From Tabrizicola fusiformis (GTDB taxonomy: Bacteria; Pseudomonadota; Alphaproteobacteria; Rhodobacterales; Rhodobacteraceae): a stretch of 64,000 bases of DNA. Below are positions 6,820 through 16,133 of this stretch, one piece after another. The stretch lies in the NCBI RefSeq assembly GCF_013328815.1, contig NZ_JABUHN010000003.1, positions 404,864 through 468,863 of the forward strand. The letters run 5' to 3'. Made by a program: the position numbers and the translations under genes. How positions within the stretch are numbered: the stretch's first letter is position 1; the number at the start of each line of letters is the position of its first letter. The notes beneath the pieces were generated by a model. It did no database searches and had not been told where the DNA came from. It was given only the letters and a program-made list of their open reading frames with translations.

Positions 6820-9624
6820 TCAGGCCCGCGACCTTTCTGAAAGCAAACTTCTGATGCCAAATGCCAATTCCGCCGAGTCCAGAGGTTTAGCTAGGCACAA
6901 ATCAAATCCGCTGGTCAGATACTCAGCGATCTGATGCGCCATCACATTGGCCGTAATTGCGATGATCGGCAACGGTGGCCGGCCGGCCTTCTGTTCAATC
7001 TCCCGAATTTCCCGCAAGGCCGTCATCCCATCCATCACCGGCATGGCAATATCCAACAGCACGACATCAAATGTCCCGGTAGAATAGGCATTGACCGCCT
7101 CTTGCCCGTCCGACACCAGAACAATCTCGGCACCACGACGACTCAACATCGCCTCAAGCACGGCGCGATTCGTAGAATTGTCGTCGGCGGCCAATATTCG
7201 CACACCTGCCAGATTGTCAGGCAAATCGGTCTGCGGCGGTGCTACCTCTGAATGCTCGGCCTTGGAGAGCAAAGGCAGCCAGACCTGAATGGTCGTTCCC
7301 GCCCCCAATTCGGAAGCCACCTCAATGGTTCCACCCATCTTTTCCACCAAGGTCCGGGTAATCGCCATGCCAAGACCCGTTCCGCCGAAACGGCGCGTCA
7401 CCGAGACATCCGCCTGACTGAACTCCTCATGCAATCGCGTCAACTGCTCTGCCGTCATTCCGATTCCGGTGTCCCGAACCTCAATGAAAAGCTGAGTCCC
7501 GTTGCGGCCGGCAATCTTCACCTCGACTTCGCCTTGCTCGGTGAATTTGATCGCATTGCTGACCAGGTTGTGCAGAATTTGCTGAATGCGGTATGGGTCG
7601 CCGACAAACTGCATATCCGATCCCGCACCGACAAGGACATCAAGCTCGATCCCCTTTTCCTCGGCGCGCAACCCATGCAATTCCTCAACACGCTCGGCGA
7701 GGTCCTGCAGTTTGAACGGAACGTTCTCCAATTCCAGCTTTCCGGCCTCAATCTTGGAAATGTCAAGGATATCGTTCAGGATATTGAGCAGCGCCTCCCC
7801 GGACTTCCGAATGGTTCCGATCATACGCTTATGTTCAGGATTCGAAAGTGCATTATCCAGCACCTCCGCCATCCCTAAAACCCCATTGAGTGGCGTGCGA
7901 ATCTCATGGCTCATATTCGCCACGAACATCGACTTTGTCCGGCTGGCCTCTTCAGCACGGGCTTTGGCCAGATAAAGTTCCGTAACATCAGAACCGACCC
8001 CGCGATACCCCATAAAGGCGCCTGCGGCATCAAAGATCGGCGTTCCTGTCATCCGCCGCCATCGCGTTATGCCGTCAACCGGCCGCGGCGCCCGGTAAAT
8101 GAAATCCCGAAATGGTTGATTGGAATTGATTCTCTCCAGCAGGCTCGCCCAGTCAATCCCGGCATACATGTCAGGATGCGTGTCCAGCCATTCCTCCTGC
8201 GTCAGGCCAATCAGCCCTTCTTTGGGAATACCGCCGTCGTCAAAATATTCTCCATCCAAAACAAGGCTATACCGCCGATTGCTGTCCATCTCCCACAACC
8301 AACCATCCGACACGCTGGCAATATCGACCAACCGCTGCTCAACTTTCTCGCGCTCCGATATTGAACGCTCCAACTCCGCTTTGACCGCAGTCAGAGTCGC
8401 CTCACGCGCCTTTTGTTCACTGATATCAACCTGCACCCCCGCAATAAGCTCAGGCGTCCCATCCGGCCCTCGATGCAGGGTGCGGCCCGTGTCAAGAACC
8501 CATATCCAATGCCCCGATTTGTGGCGAAGCCGATACTCCGCCAAATAGACAAATTTGTCGTCCGAAACGGCCTTCTCAAACAGGGCCTCAGTCGCGGCAA
8601 GGTCGTCAGGATGGACCCGTGTCCGCCAAGTGTCGAATGTAACCGGCTGCAGGTCTTCCAATCTATAGCCCAGCAGGCTCGCCCAATATTCGTTGACGCT
8701 ATGTTCACCCGTTTTGACATTCCATTCCCAGGTGCAGATCCGGGCGCCGTCGATCAGGTTTCGAAGCCGTCGCTCCGCCACCCGAATCGGCGTGATATCC
8801 CTATGGGTTTCTATCCGCACACCGTTTGGTAACTTTCGCTGTGCCACTTGCATGAAGCGGCCATCTGGCAACGTATATTCTGAACTTGTGTCGTCGACGG
8901 TTCTATGTCCGACTCGCTCCTCGATGGTTCCCAGCAGATCCATCGAGATCAAGTATTGATAGAGATGATTGCTGGCTAGAATTTGATCATTTTCATCATA
9001 AACGACAATCGCGTCTTCGGCCATATCAACGACGATGCGCAATTGATCTGATATGACAGGATTGCCTCGGGCTAGAGCATTCTTGGTCGATCCACCAATC
9101 ACGTCCAAACGGCGAAGGCCAGAAAGAAAACCAGTCAATACAGGCAATGAAATCATCGCCTGCCAATTGGGAGGCAGTATACTTGATGGCGGCACCCGAA
9201 AGGCAATTGCGATGCCATCAGTCGCGGCGCCGAACCAAGCTCCTAGGAATCGACTAACTTTGGCTGCTTGATTCCCGATTTCAAGATCATGGAGCCGACC
9301 GGGCGGCAGATCTTGCAAGCCGCGAACCAAAAAAATCATTTGATTGGCATCAGGCAGCGCACCCACACGGACTGCCTCTGCACCTCCCTCACAAATCCAA
9401 CTGGATATCAGTATTAAGTTGCCACTCTCGGTCAGACGGAATAACTGTGCTTCATTGGCGCCAAGCCGCAAGGAAATTTTATGAAGAATGCGCCGAGTCA
9501 TGGCACTCAAATCAGCATCCGCGCACGACGCGATATCAGCAAGAGCATCCAAGCCAAACTCATGATCCATTGAGGTCGAGTCTATGTTCTCACACCCCTG
9601 ATAATTGTCGGATGCCTCTGGCAC
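6820..9624 (-). CDS. Hybrid sensor histidine kinase (GAF-like/PAS x3-HisKA-HATPase-receiver)
   Basis: 934 residues, no clear membrane helix, so probably cytosolic. Order: GAF-like region (about 20-180), PAS (195-280), PAS with the RVHPDDL and GHWIWVLDTGR marks (285-410), PAS (430-550), HisKA with H573 in MSHEIRTPLNG, HATPase with N-box NLVSNAIKF, G1 DTGIGM and G2 GGTGLGM, then a receiver with D858 in LLDIAMPVMDG and K in CLAKPLD. The phosphorelay can end at D858 or pass to the free Hpt protein, which lies convergent to it. Base composition is much lower in GC than the flanks (26 of 60 bases are G/C at 9121-9180). Ligand unknown. Confidence 0.9.
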   Translation of the reverse strand: MPEASDNYQGCENIDSTSMDHEFGLDALADIASCADADLSAMTRRILHKISLRLGANEAQLFRLTESGNLILISSWICEGGAEAVRVGALPDANQMIFLVRGLQDLPPGRLHDLEIGNQAAKVSRFLGAWFGAATDGIAIAFRVPPSSILPPNWQAMISLPVLTGFLSGLRRLDVIGGSTKNALARGNPVISDQLRIVVDMAEDAIVVYDENDQILASNHLYQYLISMDLLGTIEERVGHRTVDDTSSEYTLPDGRFMQVAQRKLPNGVRIETHRDITPIRVAERRLRNLIDGARICTWEWNVKTGEHSVNEYWASLLGYRLEDLQPVTFDTWRTRVHPDDLAATEALFEKAVSDDKFVYLAEYRLRHKSGHWIWVLDTGRTLHRGPDGTPELIAGVQVDISEQKAREATLTAVKAELERSISEREKVEQRLVDIASVSDGWLWEMDSNRRYSLVLDGEYFDDGGIPKEGLIGLTQEEWLDTHPDMYAGIDWASLLERINSNQPFRDFIYRAPRPVDGITRWRRMTGTPIFDAAGAFMGYRGVGSDVTELYLAKARAEEASRTKSMFVANMSHEIRTPLNGVLGMAEVLDNALSNPEHKRMIGTIRKSGEALLNILNDILDISKIEAGKLELENVPFKLQDLAERVEELHGLRAEEKGIELDVLVGAGSDMQFVGDPYRIQQILHNLVSNAIKFTEQGEVEVKIAGRNGTQLFIEVRDTGIGMTAEQLTRLHEEFSQADVSVTRRFGGTGLGMAITRTLVEKMGGTIEVASELGAGTTIQVWLPLLSKAEHSEVAPPQTDLPDNLAGVRILAADDNSTNRAVLEAMLSRRGAEIVLVSDGQEAVNAYSTGTFDVVLLDIAMPVMDGMTALREIREIEQKAGRPPLPIIAITANVMAHQIAEYLTSGFDLCLAKPLDSAELAFGIRSLLSERSRA

Positions 9625-9707
9625 ATTGATCCTTTCAAACGGCGTTCTGATTGCATAGGATGAAGGCGCTGCAGTCAGAATGTAAATACAGAAATAAGAT
9701 CGAGAGC

Positions 9708-10109
9708 TTACCCGGCTTCAAGCATTGCCAGAACGGTTGACAGCAGCACAGCTTTTCCCAACGGTTTTGGCAAAACTGCTTCCGCAACCCCATTTACCTG
9801 CTTAATCTCAAGAGGCTTCAAATCTGCAGCCGCCGTAAACCTGATGACCGGGGTCTTTGCATTCAAAGTTCTTGCTGCACGAAGATGCAGAAGCACGCGA
9901 TCTCCAGTGATATGCGGCATCTGCTGATCGAAGATCATCAGATCATACTTCTTCACCAAGGCAGCTTCAAGCGCGGCCCGACCGTCAGAAGCCACAGTCA
10001 GTTCCAATTCCGGCGTTCCGGCCAAAAAAGCCTTTACGATGTCCTGATTCACCTCGTCGTCCTCGGCGAGTAAAATCTGATACCGCGCCATGGGGGCTCC
10101 CTCGATCAT
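9708..10109 (-). CDS. Single-domain response regulator
   Basis: 133 residues consisting of a receiver domain only (CheY/Spo0F/DivK type). Acidic pocket EDDE follows QILLA, the acceptor aspartate is D61 in MIFDQQMPHITG (numbered from the 10109 start), a T is present in IRFTAAAD and the switch lysine in LPKPLG. Two starts are possible: 10109 behind TAGGAGCCAGTC and 10091 (MARYQ) behind GAGGGAGCCCCC. It lies between the two hybrid kinases on the same strand and could shuttle phosphate or bind a target protein. No DNA-binding output is present. Confidence 0.85.
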   Translation of the reverse strand: MIEGAPMARYQILLAEDDEVNQDIVKAFLAGTPELELTVASDGRAALEAALVKKYDLMIFDQQMPHITGDRVLLHLRAARTLNAKTPVIRFTAAADLKPLEIKQVNGVAEAVLPKPLGKAVLLSTVLAMLEAG

Positions 10110-10191
10110 GACTGGCTCCTATCCTACAACTTCATCATCATAGCCGTCTCTGCGGTTTTTTACGTTCATCTTTGCGCCAAAACGAGGGCGC

Positions 10192-13100
10192 CTAACCGTT
10201 TGCTATCACATTGTGTAGTGATCGCATTGCATCGCTCCGACCGTCTGCCTCACCAGTGAGCAGAGAACTCAAAGCATGCAATAGATCCGCTCGCCGAAAA
10301 GGCTTCGCCAGATGTGTCGAGAAGCCCGCTACGATATAATCTGCCACCTGACTTGCAAGAACGTTGGCCGTAACAGCAATCGCAGGAACATGACGCCAGC
10401 CATTTTTTCTTTCGATTTCTCGAATTTCCGCCAAAGCGCCCAATCCATCACGAACGGGCATTGTAATATCCAAAAGCAAAACCGAGAACGGTGTTCCATC
10501 ATGTTGTGCAGCCGCCCAGGCATCAACTGCCTGTTGCCCATTCTCCACCTCGCTGACGACAGCCCCCGATCGGGAAAGCATCTCTCTCATGACAAGAATA
10601 TTCACATGATTGTCGTCAGCATAGAGCAATTTGACACCCGCCAGTGGACCGACTGTCGCAGGTTGATCACGAACGATCATGCCGGGCGCGGGGGGCAGAT
10701 CGCTTTCGATCAAGGGCAGGGTCACGCGGATTTTGGTTCCCACGCCTTCCTTTGTGGTCACCGAAATCTCTCCGCCCATCAGCTTGATAAGCTGATTCAC
10801 AATTGCTAAACCCAAGCCTGTGCCGCCAAAACGTCGGGTTGTGCTGCCGTCGGCCTGTTCGAAGCTTTCAAATAGCCGCGCGACCTGTTGTTGATTCATG
10901 CCGATCCCTGTATCGGATATCTCGGCGACAAGCGGCTTTCCAGGGCGGCAAGATATCTTCATCTGAACATTGCCATGCTCGGTAAATTTTATGGCATTGT
11001 TCAGGAGATTGCTTAGAATCTGGTTGATACGATGCGGATCGCCCAACCGCATCCTGTCGCATCCAACGGTTGAAAATGCTTCGAAGGACAAGCCCTTTTC
11101 TTCAGCCTGGATCGTATAGATTGCCTCCAACTGCCGGGCCATTTCCGATGGCGAGAACGGAACCGACTCAAGGTCCATCTTTCCGGCCTCTATCTTTGAC
11201 ATATCCAGAATGCCATTCAGTACCGTAAGCAGCGTGTCGCCGGACTTTCTAATTGTTTCGATCATGCGCTTCTGGTTCGGCTCGGCCACCAAAGTCTCAA
11301 GAACTTCGGCCATACCCAAGACGCCATTGAGGGGCGTTCTGATTTCATGGCTCATATTGGCCAGAAAGCGCGATTTTGCCCGGCTCATATCCTCAGCCCG
11401 GGAAAGTGCTTCTTCAAGTCTCGCGGTCGCGGCAACCTGATCGGAGATGTCAGAGAACGTCGTAACAACTTCGACCTGCCCCTCAGCCACGCTCAATTGC
11501 GCGGCATTGCAGGATAGGATACGCCGCTTGCCATCAGAGCGATATATGGCAAATCTGAGATCGCGCACCGGCGCCGTGCTACTGATTGCCCTGCTGAAAG
11601 GCATATCTTCTTCAGGTATCGGCTTGCCATCGATACCTTGCAATTGCCAGATCGGGTCATAGAAATGGCGCCCGATGATATCAGACCGTGGCAAGCCAAG
11701 AACGCGCTCCGCCTCGGCGTTTGCAAATGATATGATGCCTTCATCGTTTAGAACGGCGACTGCAGCCACGTTTGTTTCCATGACAAGCGACAGATACGTC
11801 TCGCTCGTCAGAAGTTCTTGCTCCAGCCGCTTTCGATCGCTGATATCGATATGAACTCCGGCCAACAGAATTGCCTTGCCGTCAGCATTGCGTTCAGTTA
11901 CGCGGCTTCGGGACAGGATCCATATCCAATCACCGTCACGGTGCCGCATTCGAAATTCAATCTCTATGACATCACTGGCATTAGCGAGATCGTCGGAGCG
12001 ATTCTCATCCATGATCTTCAGATCATCGGGATGCACAAACGATCGAAATTCGACCGAACTCAGGCAGGCAATTGTCCGTGTATCATAACCGATGATCTCT
12101 CCCCAGCGACCACCGACTTTTAGGCAATCCGTGACCGTATTCCATTCCCAAGTTCCGATATCGACGCCATCCAGAATCCTGATCAATCTTTGGCGCGCAG
12201 CATCGCGGTCTTGCAAGGCTAGAATGAGATCATTGTTTACCGCATCGAGGGCGGCCAGATGCTTCTTGGTTGCCGTAATGTCAATTCCGATAGCGATGCA
12301 GCCGCCATCCGAGGTGCGCATACTGATCCGGCGCAGCCATTTGCCGTTTGGCAATTGAACTTCGTCAACGTGCTCCTGCTGTCGATAGTCGGCCAAGCGG
12401 CGTTGCAGCGCCATTTCCAGGTCGTCACTATTGATATCATTATGGAAAAGACGTTTCCGAAATCCCGCGCGCAGTAAATCCGTCAGGCTGACTCCGGGCA
12501 CGGCAATATCTGCGATTTCAGGAAATGTTCTGTGATATGCGCCATTTACGGCGATAACACGATCATCTGCATCCAGAACGACGACACCGTCGGGCAAGGC
12601 CATCAGGGCGTTTTCCAAGCGGGTCTGTGCGGCAGCGGCTTTGTCAGCGAGGTCTTTCATGGCTGCTTCCTGCTCTTTGAGCCGGGAAACGACCGTTTCC
12701 ACCGAAACATAACCTTTGAAATCGCCATTCTCGTCATAATATGGCCAAATATTGAAATCGACCCAGTATTTATGCCCGTTGCGGTCTTTATTGACGTTTT
12801 CGCCTTTGTATGTTGCGCGCGCTGCAATTGCTTCGGACACCGCCACTGCGACCGCCGGATCACTGGCATCGCAACGGACCAAGGATGCCAGATCTGTCCC
12901 TATAATTTCCTTCAGCGACCAGCCGGTATGCCGTTCGAATGCCGCATTGACCCAAGTCAACCGCCCATCCGCATCCGTAATTGCAACCAGATTGTCCATT
13001 ACTTCGACAATCTTGCCAAGGTGGCGCAGCTCTTGCCGCAGATTGGTCTCCTGTGTGATATCCCGCACAAGAAATATTACGCTTGGCAAGCCGTCAGATT

Positions 13101-13920
13101 TCTCGGCCGATTTTCGGGCCCCCGTCATTTCAAAATCATGCGGGCCGTCGGGTAAGTCGAGTCGATAGCGGGTTTCACTGGCGCGCCCGGTTGCCATGAT
13201 CTCGGCAAGCGCGCGCTCGGCCACTTCGGCTGCAGAGGGCGGCAAAAAAGCCGAAAGGGTGGCGCCGACCAATGAGCCTGTTTCGATTGACGCCATACGT
13301 TCAGGCCCGGCAACGAAACTGGTGCAACGCCCATCTGAATCGACTTCGAGAACAAGATTTGGCAACGCCTCAACGGTGTCGGACCTGCGGCCTGACATCG
13401 TGACCCGCCTCGGGTGTTGCCCGGCCCCGCCCAGAATTGAACCGATCAGCGCGGCTATTGTTTCCAACAGCCGAAAGTTGGTATCCGATTCGGGATAATC
13501 TTTGTCCGTGGTGCAGAAGGCAGCAAAACCGAATGCATGGCCTTCATTTTGCAGCGGAACTGTGATGAGCGTTCCGCCCCTTTCCGGCAATATGGCCCGC
13601 GCGATTGAACCGCCCTGATGATCGCCTATTCCCCGGAGCGTGACCGGCCGGATCAGGTGATCCTGCGCAACAATATCAGCCGATATGCTTTGAGGTGCCT
13701 GTATGCCCGATGGCTCAGAGCCGATCTTGCAATTGTGGGTTCGTTTGAAGGAACCGTTGCCGGTATCCTGAAATACCGAAGCGGTTTCAACCTGTGTTTC
13801 AACGCAGGCCCAGCGCAGGATGCGCTGCACCGAAGCGTCTTGATCGGCCGCCTCTCCTTTCAGGAGGTCAAGCATGATCTCGACAAGTTGTATTTTCGCC
13901 TGCACCCAAATCTCCCGCAA
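10192..13920 (-). CDS. Large hybrid sensor histidine kinase (GAF-PAS x5-HisKA-HATPase-receiver)
   Basis: 1242 residues, apparently soluble. Order: GAF (about 20-170), five PAS repeats (roughly 185-305, 310-425 with KYWVDFNIWPY, 440-550, 575-700 with FVHPDDL and GDWIWILSRSR, 705-825), HisKA with H858 in MSHEIRTPLNG, HATPase with NLLNNAIKF, DTGIGM and GGTGLGLAI, and a C-terminal receiver with D1151 in LLDITMPVRDG and K in HLAKPF. The kinase core closely resembles that of the 934-residue kinase, suggesting duplication followed by divergence of the sensory part. It is first in a probable minus-strand operon: kinase, receiver, kinase. Composition is as AT-rich as its neighbours in the block. The PAS ligands cannot be deduced. 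Confidence 0.9.
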   Translation of the reverse strand: MREIWVQAKIQLVEIMLDLLKGEAADQDASVQRILRWACVETQVETASVFQDTGNGSFKRTHNCKIGSEPSGIQAPQSISADIVAQDHLIRPVTLRGIGDHQGGSIARAILPERGGTLITVPLQNEGHAFGFAAFCTTDKDYPESDTNFRLLETIAALIGSILGGAGQHPRRVTMSGRRSDTVEALPNLVLEVDSDGRCTSFVAGPERMASIETGSLVGATLSAFLPPSAAEVAERALAEIMATGRASETRYRLDLPDGPHDFEMTGARKSAEKSDGLPSVIFLVRDITQETNLRQELRHLGKIVEVMDNLVAITDADGRLTWVNAAFERHTGWSLKEIIGTDLASLVRCDASDPAVAVAVSEAIAARATYKGENVNKDRNGHKYWVDFNIWPYYDENGDFKGYVSVETVVSRLKEQEAAMKDLADKAAAAQTRLENALMALPDGVVVLDADDRVIAVNGAYHRTFPEIADIAVPGVSLTDLLRAGFRKRLFHNDINSDDLEMALQRRLADYRQQEHVDEVQLPNGKWLRRISMRTSDGGCIAIGIDITATKKHLAALDAVNNDLILALQDRDAARQRLIRILDGVDIGTWEWNTVTDCLKVGGRWGEIIGYDTRTIACLSSVEFRSFVHPDDLKIMDENRSDDLANASDVIEIEFRMRHRDGDWIWILSRSRVTERNADGKAILLAGVHIDISDRKRLEQELLTSETYLSLVMETNVAAVAVLNDEGIISFANAEAERVLGLPRSDIIGRHFYDPIWQLQGIDGKPIPEEDMPFSRAISSTAPVRDLRFAIYRSDGKRRILSCNAAQLSVAEGQVEVVTTFSDISDQVAATARLEEALSRAEDMSRAKSRFLANMSHEIRTPLNGVLGMAEVLETLVAEPNQKRMIETIRKSGDTLLTVLNGILDMSKIEAGKMDLESVPFSPSEMARQLEAIYTIQAEEKGLSFEAFSTVGCDRMRLGDPHRINQILSNLLNNAIKFTEHGNVQMKISCRPGKPLVAEISDTGIGMNQQQVARLFESFEQADGSTTRRFGGTGLGLAIVNQLIKLMGGEISVTTKEGVGTKIRVTLPLIESDLPPAPGMIVRDQPATVGPLAGVKLLYADDNHVNILVMREMLSRSGAVVSEVENGQQAVDAWAAAQHDGTPFSVLLLDITMPVRDGLGALAEIREIERKNGWRHVPAIAVTANVLASQVADYIVAGFSTHLAKPFRRADLLHALSSLLTGEADGRSDAMRSLHNVIANG

Positions 13921-14137
13921 AGGTAGAAATATCCTACCAGTATTTCGACCGAAGGCATAGCACCGTCTGGGGCAGAGGCAAGTGGCGCGGGTCCGTTCTG
14001 GCCGCGCGTCTGCGCAACACCGCCGAACCGGGGTAGATCAGCCCAGAAGCCTTGTGCATCGGCGCGCCTTCGCGGCGCTTGGCCGGCTGCAGAATCTGCG
14101 CGTCACGCCTAAAATTAGCATATTCAATAAGTTGCCT

Positions 14138-14227
14138 TGGCGGAAGCGGTGGGATTCGAACCCACGGTGGGGTTCCCCCCACGCTGGTTTTCAAGACCAG
14201 AGCCTTAAACCACTCGGCCACACTTCC
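14138..14227 (-). tRNA. tRNA-Ser(UGA)
   Basis: A 90-base tRNA with encoded CCA: acceptor GGAAGTG pairs with CGCTTCC, the anticodon stem CTGGT/ACCAG encloses loop CTTGAAA (anticodon TGA, reading UCA), a long variable arm (GTGGGGGGAACCCCAC) marks a class II serine tRNA, and the T-arm GTGGGTTCGAATCCCAC is perfect. The rest of the 13921-14420 gap holds no supported gene. The 3' end of the tRNA points at the low-GC signalling block. Confidence 0.96.
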
Positions 14228-14420
14228 ATCCGGGCAGGCGCCGTCGTGGAGTTTCCCCCGGTGCGGCTTGCCTTGGCCGCTTGTAACCACATTCCCTTTT
14301 CGCCGTCCAGCGGATCGGTCCGGCCAGAGCAACCGGCATCGCAAATCTTTGCATTGGGGCTTGTGGTTCCCGCCCTTGCACGGTGGTATCGGCTGCGCTG
14401 CCGCCCCGGATGAGGAAACC

Positions 14421-15803
14421 ATGGCCGACCAAGCCCCGCCCCGACACCCCCCGCGTATTCTGATCGTCGATCTGCTGGGCCTTGCCCCCGCGGCCGATGG
14501 CGGCACCGACCATTCGGCGGCGCAGCGCCATGTCGAGGCGCGCGGCGGCGTCTTTCACATCGGATCGGCGCGGGGTCTTGCAGCGCCACAGGACGGACGC
14601 CCGCAGTTTCATTACCTGCCCATGCTCTCGACCGAGGCGGAATTGCTGGCCGAGGCGGGAGACGGGCTTTACGATGCGGTGATCGCGGCAGCGACGATCC
14701 TGCCCGCAGGTTGCCGCTTCGACCGGGGTGGCGTGCGGATCGGTGCGGGCACCGGCAACATGCGTTCGGCCAGTTGGGGTGGCGGCGATGGCGCGGGCGG
14801 CGTGGCGCCGCTGATGAACACGCCCGGCATCAACGCCCGCGCCACGGCTCAGATGGCAATGAAGGCGCTGTTGCGGGTGCGGCCCGACCTGCCGGTGGAA
14901 GAACTGAACCGGCTGGTCGGAGAGGGTCGGTTCGACACCGGGCGCGATCTTGTCCGTTATCCCACGGCCAAGCTGGAAGGTCAGGTGATGGCCGTGATCG
15001 GCTATGGCAACATCGGGCGTGAGGTGGCCAAGCTGGCCCGCGCTTTTGGGATGCAGGTGCGGATTTTCGCCCGCGCCCGGCACCGCGACTGGATCGAGAG
15101 CGAGGGGTTTGACCATGCGGCAACCCCGGTGGCGGCGGCACGCGGCGCCCATGCGATCAGCGTGCATACCGGGCTGGGGCCGATGGGCCCGGCGGGCTAT
15201 GCCAATGCCGGGCTAATCGGGGCCGAGGTGATGGCGGCACTGGCACCGGGGGCGGTGGTGATCAACTATGACCGTGGGGAACTGGTCGATGTGGCGGCGC
15301 TGGGGGCGGCGCTGGCTTCGGGGCAGGTCGGTCATGCGGCGATTGATGCCGACCTTTTCCGCGATGCGACGAGCGGGGCACTCTCGGGGCCGATGCTGCC
15401 CTATCTGAGCCTCTTGCCCGCCCATGCTGCGCGGCTCTCTCTTCTGCCCCATGCGGCGGCGGATACCGACCATCCGACGCGGGTGGCAGGGGCCATTCAG
15501 GCCATCGACCAGATACTGGACGCGCTGCAAAAGGGCGTCGTCCGCAACCTAAAGGGTGACCTGCCCACAGGTTATACCGATGGCGGGCCGACGCGGATTG
15601 CCGGGATGGGCAGCGTTTCGGGCGCCGATCTGGCGGTGCTGGCGGCGGCGGGGCAACTGGACCGGCTGCGCGCCCTCGCCGCCGAACTGACGGCAGAGCT
15701 TGACAGCCGGTCAAACCCCGAGGCGCTGCTGATGGCCTGCAACCGGCTGGCGGCGCATCTGCGCGCCTGCGGGCTTGAGGGGCGCTACAGCGATCAGGGC
15801 TGA
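14421..15803 (+). CDS. D-isomer-specific 2-hydroxyacid dehydrogenase
   Basis: 460-residue NAD(P)-dependent oxidoreductase of the SerA/glyoxylate reductase superfamily. The Rossmann motif VIGYGNIGREVA is at 192-203, the strand INYDRGELVD carries the usual R/G/E/LVD signature near 280, and a PHAA segment near 350 supplies the catalytic His. The C-terminal about 100 residues (GGPTRIAGMGSVSGADLAVLA) are not a classic ACT domain. Start at 14421 follows TGAGGAAACC; a longer in-frame ORF would run through the antisense tRNA. The substrate is unknown; 3-phosphoglycerate or a related hydroxyacid is possible. The stop lies 6 bases from the convergent ubiK gene. Confidence 0.75.
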   Translation: MADQAPPRHPPRILIVDLLGLAPAADGGTDHSAAQRHVEARGGVFHIGSARGLAAPQDGRPQFHYLPMLSTEAELLAEAGDGLYDAVIAAATILPAGCRFDRGGVRIGAGTGNMRSASWGGGDGAGGVAPLMNTPGINARATAQMAMKALLRVRPDLPVEELNRLVGEGRFDTGRDLVRYPTAKLEGQVMAVIGYGNIGREVAKLARAFGMQVRIFARARHRDWIESEGFDHAATPVAAARGAHAISVHTGLGPMGPAGYANAGLIGAEVMAALAPGAVVINYDRGELVDVAALGAALASGQVGHAAIDADLFRDATSGALSGPMLPYLSLLPAHAARLSLLPHAAADTDHPTRVAGAIQAIDQILDALQKGVVRNLKGDLPTGYTDGGPTRIAGMGSVSGADLAVLAAAGQLDRLRALAAELTAELDSRSNPEALLMACNRLAAHLRACGLEGRYSDQG

Positions 15804-15809
15804 CGGCGG

Positions 15810-16055
15810 TCAGCCCAGCTTTGCCTCAAGCGCGGCGATACGGGCCTCAAGCGCGGTGTTCTCTTCCCGCGCCTTCTGGGCCATGGCGCGGACGGCATCG
15901 AATTCCTCGCGGGTGACGAAATCGCGGTCGGCCATCCAGCGGTCGATGAAGCTTTTCATCGCGGTTTCCGCTTCGGTCCGCGCGCCCTGCGCCACGCCCA
16001 TGGCCGAGGTCATCAGCTTGGACATGTCGTCAAAAAGCTTGTTTCCGGGTTGCAT
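15810..16055 (-). CDS. ubiK: Ubiquinone biosynthesis accessory factor UbiK
   Basis: 81 residues, all helical, of the BMFP/YqiC family: N-terminal amphipathic segment (NKLFDDMSKLMTSAMGVAQG), then FVTREEFDAVRAMAQKAREEN and a C-terminal trimerising coiled coil ENTALEARIAALEAKLG. UbiK proteins assist the cytosolic Ubi complex that makes ubiquinone, with UbiJ in E. coli. GGAGGCTGCC precedes the start. The length is normal for the family. Confidence 0.9.
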   Translation of the reverse strand: MQPGNKLFDDMSKLMTSAMGVAQGARTEAETAMKSFIDRWMADRDFVTREEFDAVRAMAQKAREENTALEARIAALEAKLG

Positions 16056-16133
16056 GGCAGCCTCCTGTTCTGTGCGGCCTATATGGGCCAGCGGGGGAGC
16101 CGTGGCAAGGCGGCGGGCTGCCCCAGCCCCCGT

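Noticed and set aside
5200..6820. A second copy of the tRNA-Ser 3' end as an island attachment site
   Set aside because: By eye, no GGGATTCGAACCC-like copy was found on either strand of this stretch; the island idea is kept only on composition and position.
13934..14056. A 41-codon minus-strand ORF (MHKASGLIYPGSAVLRRR...) beside tRNA-Ser
   Set aside because: No Shine-Dalgarno, strongly basic with no recognisable family, and the longer ORF reads straight through the tRNA gene; coding not supported.
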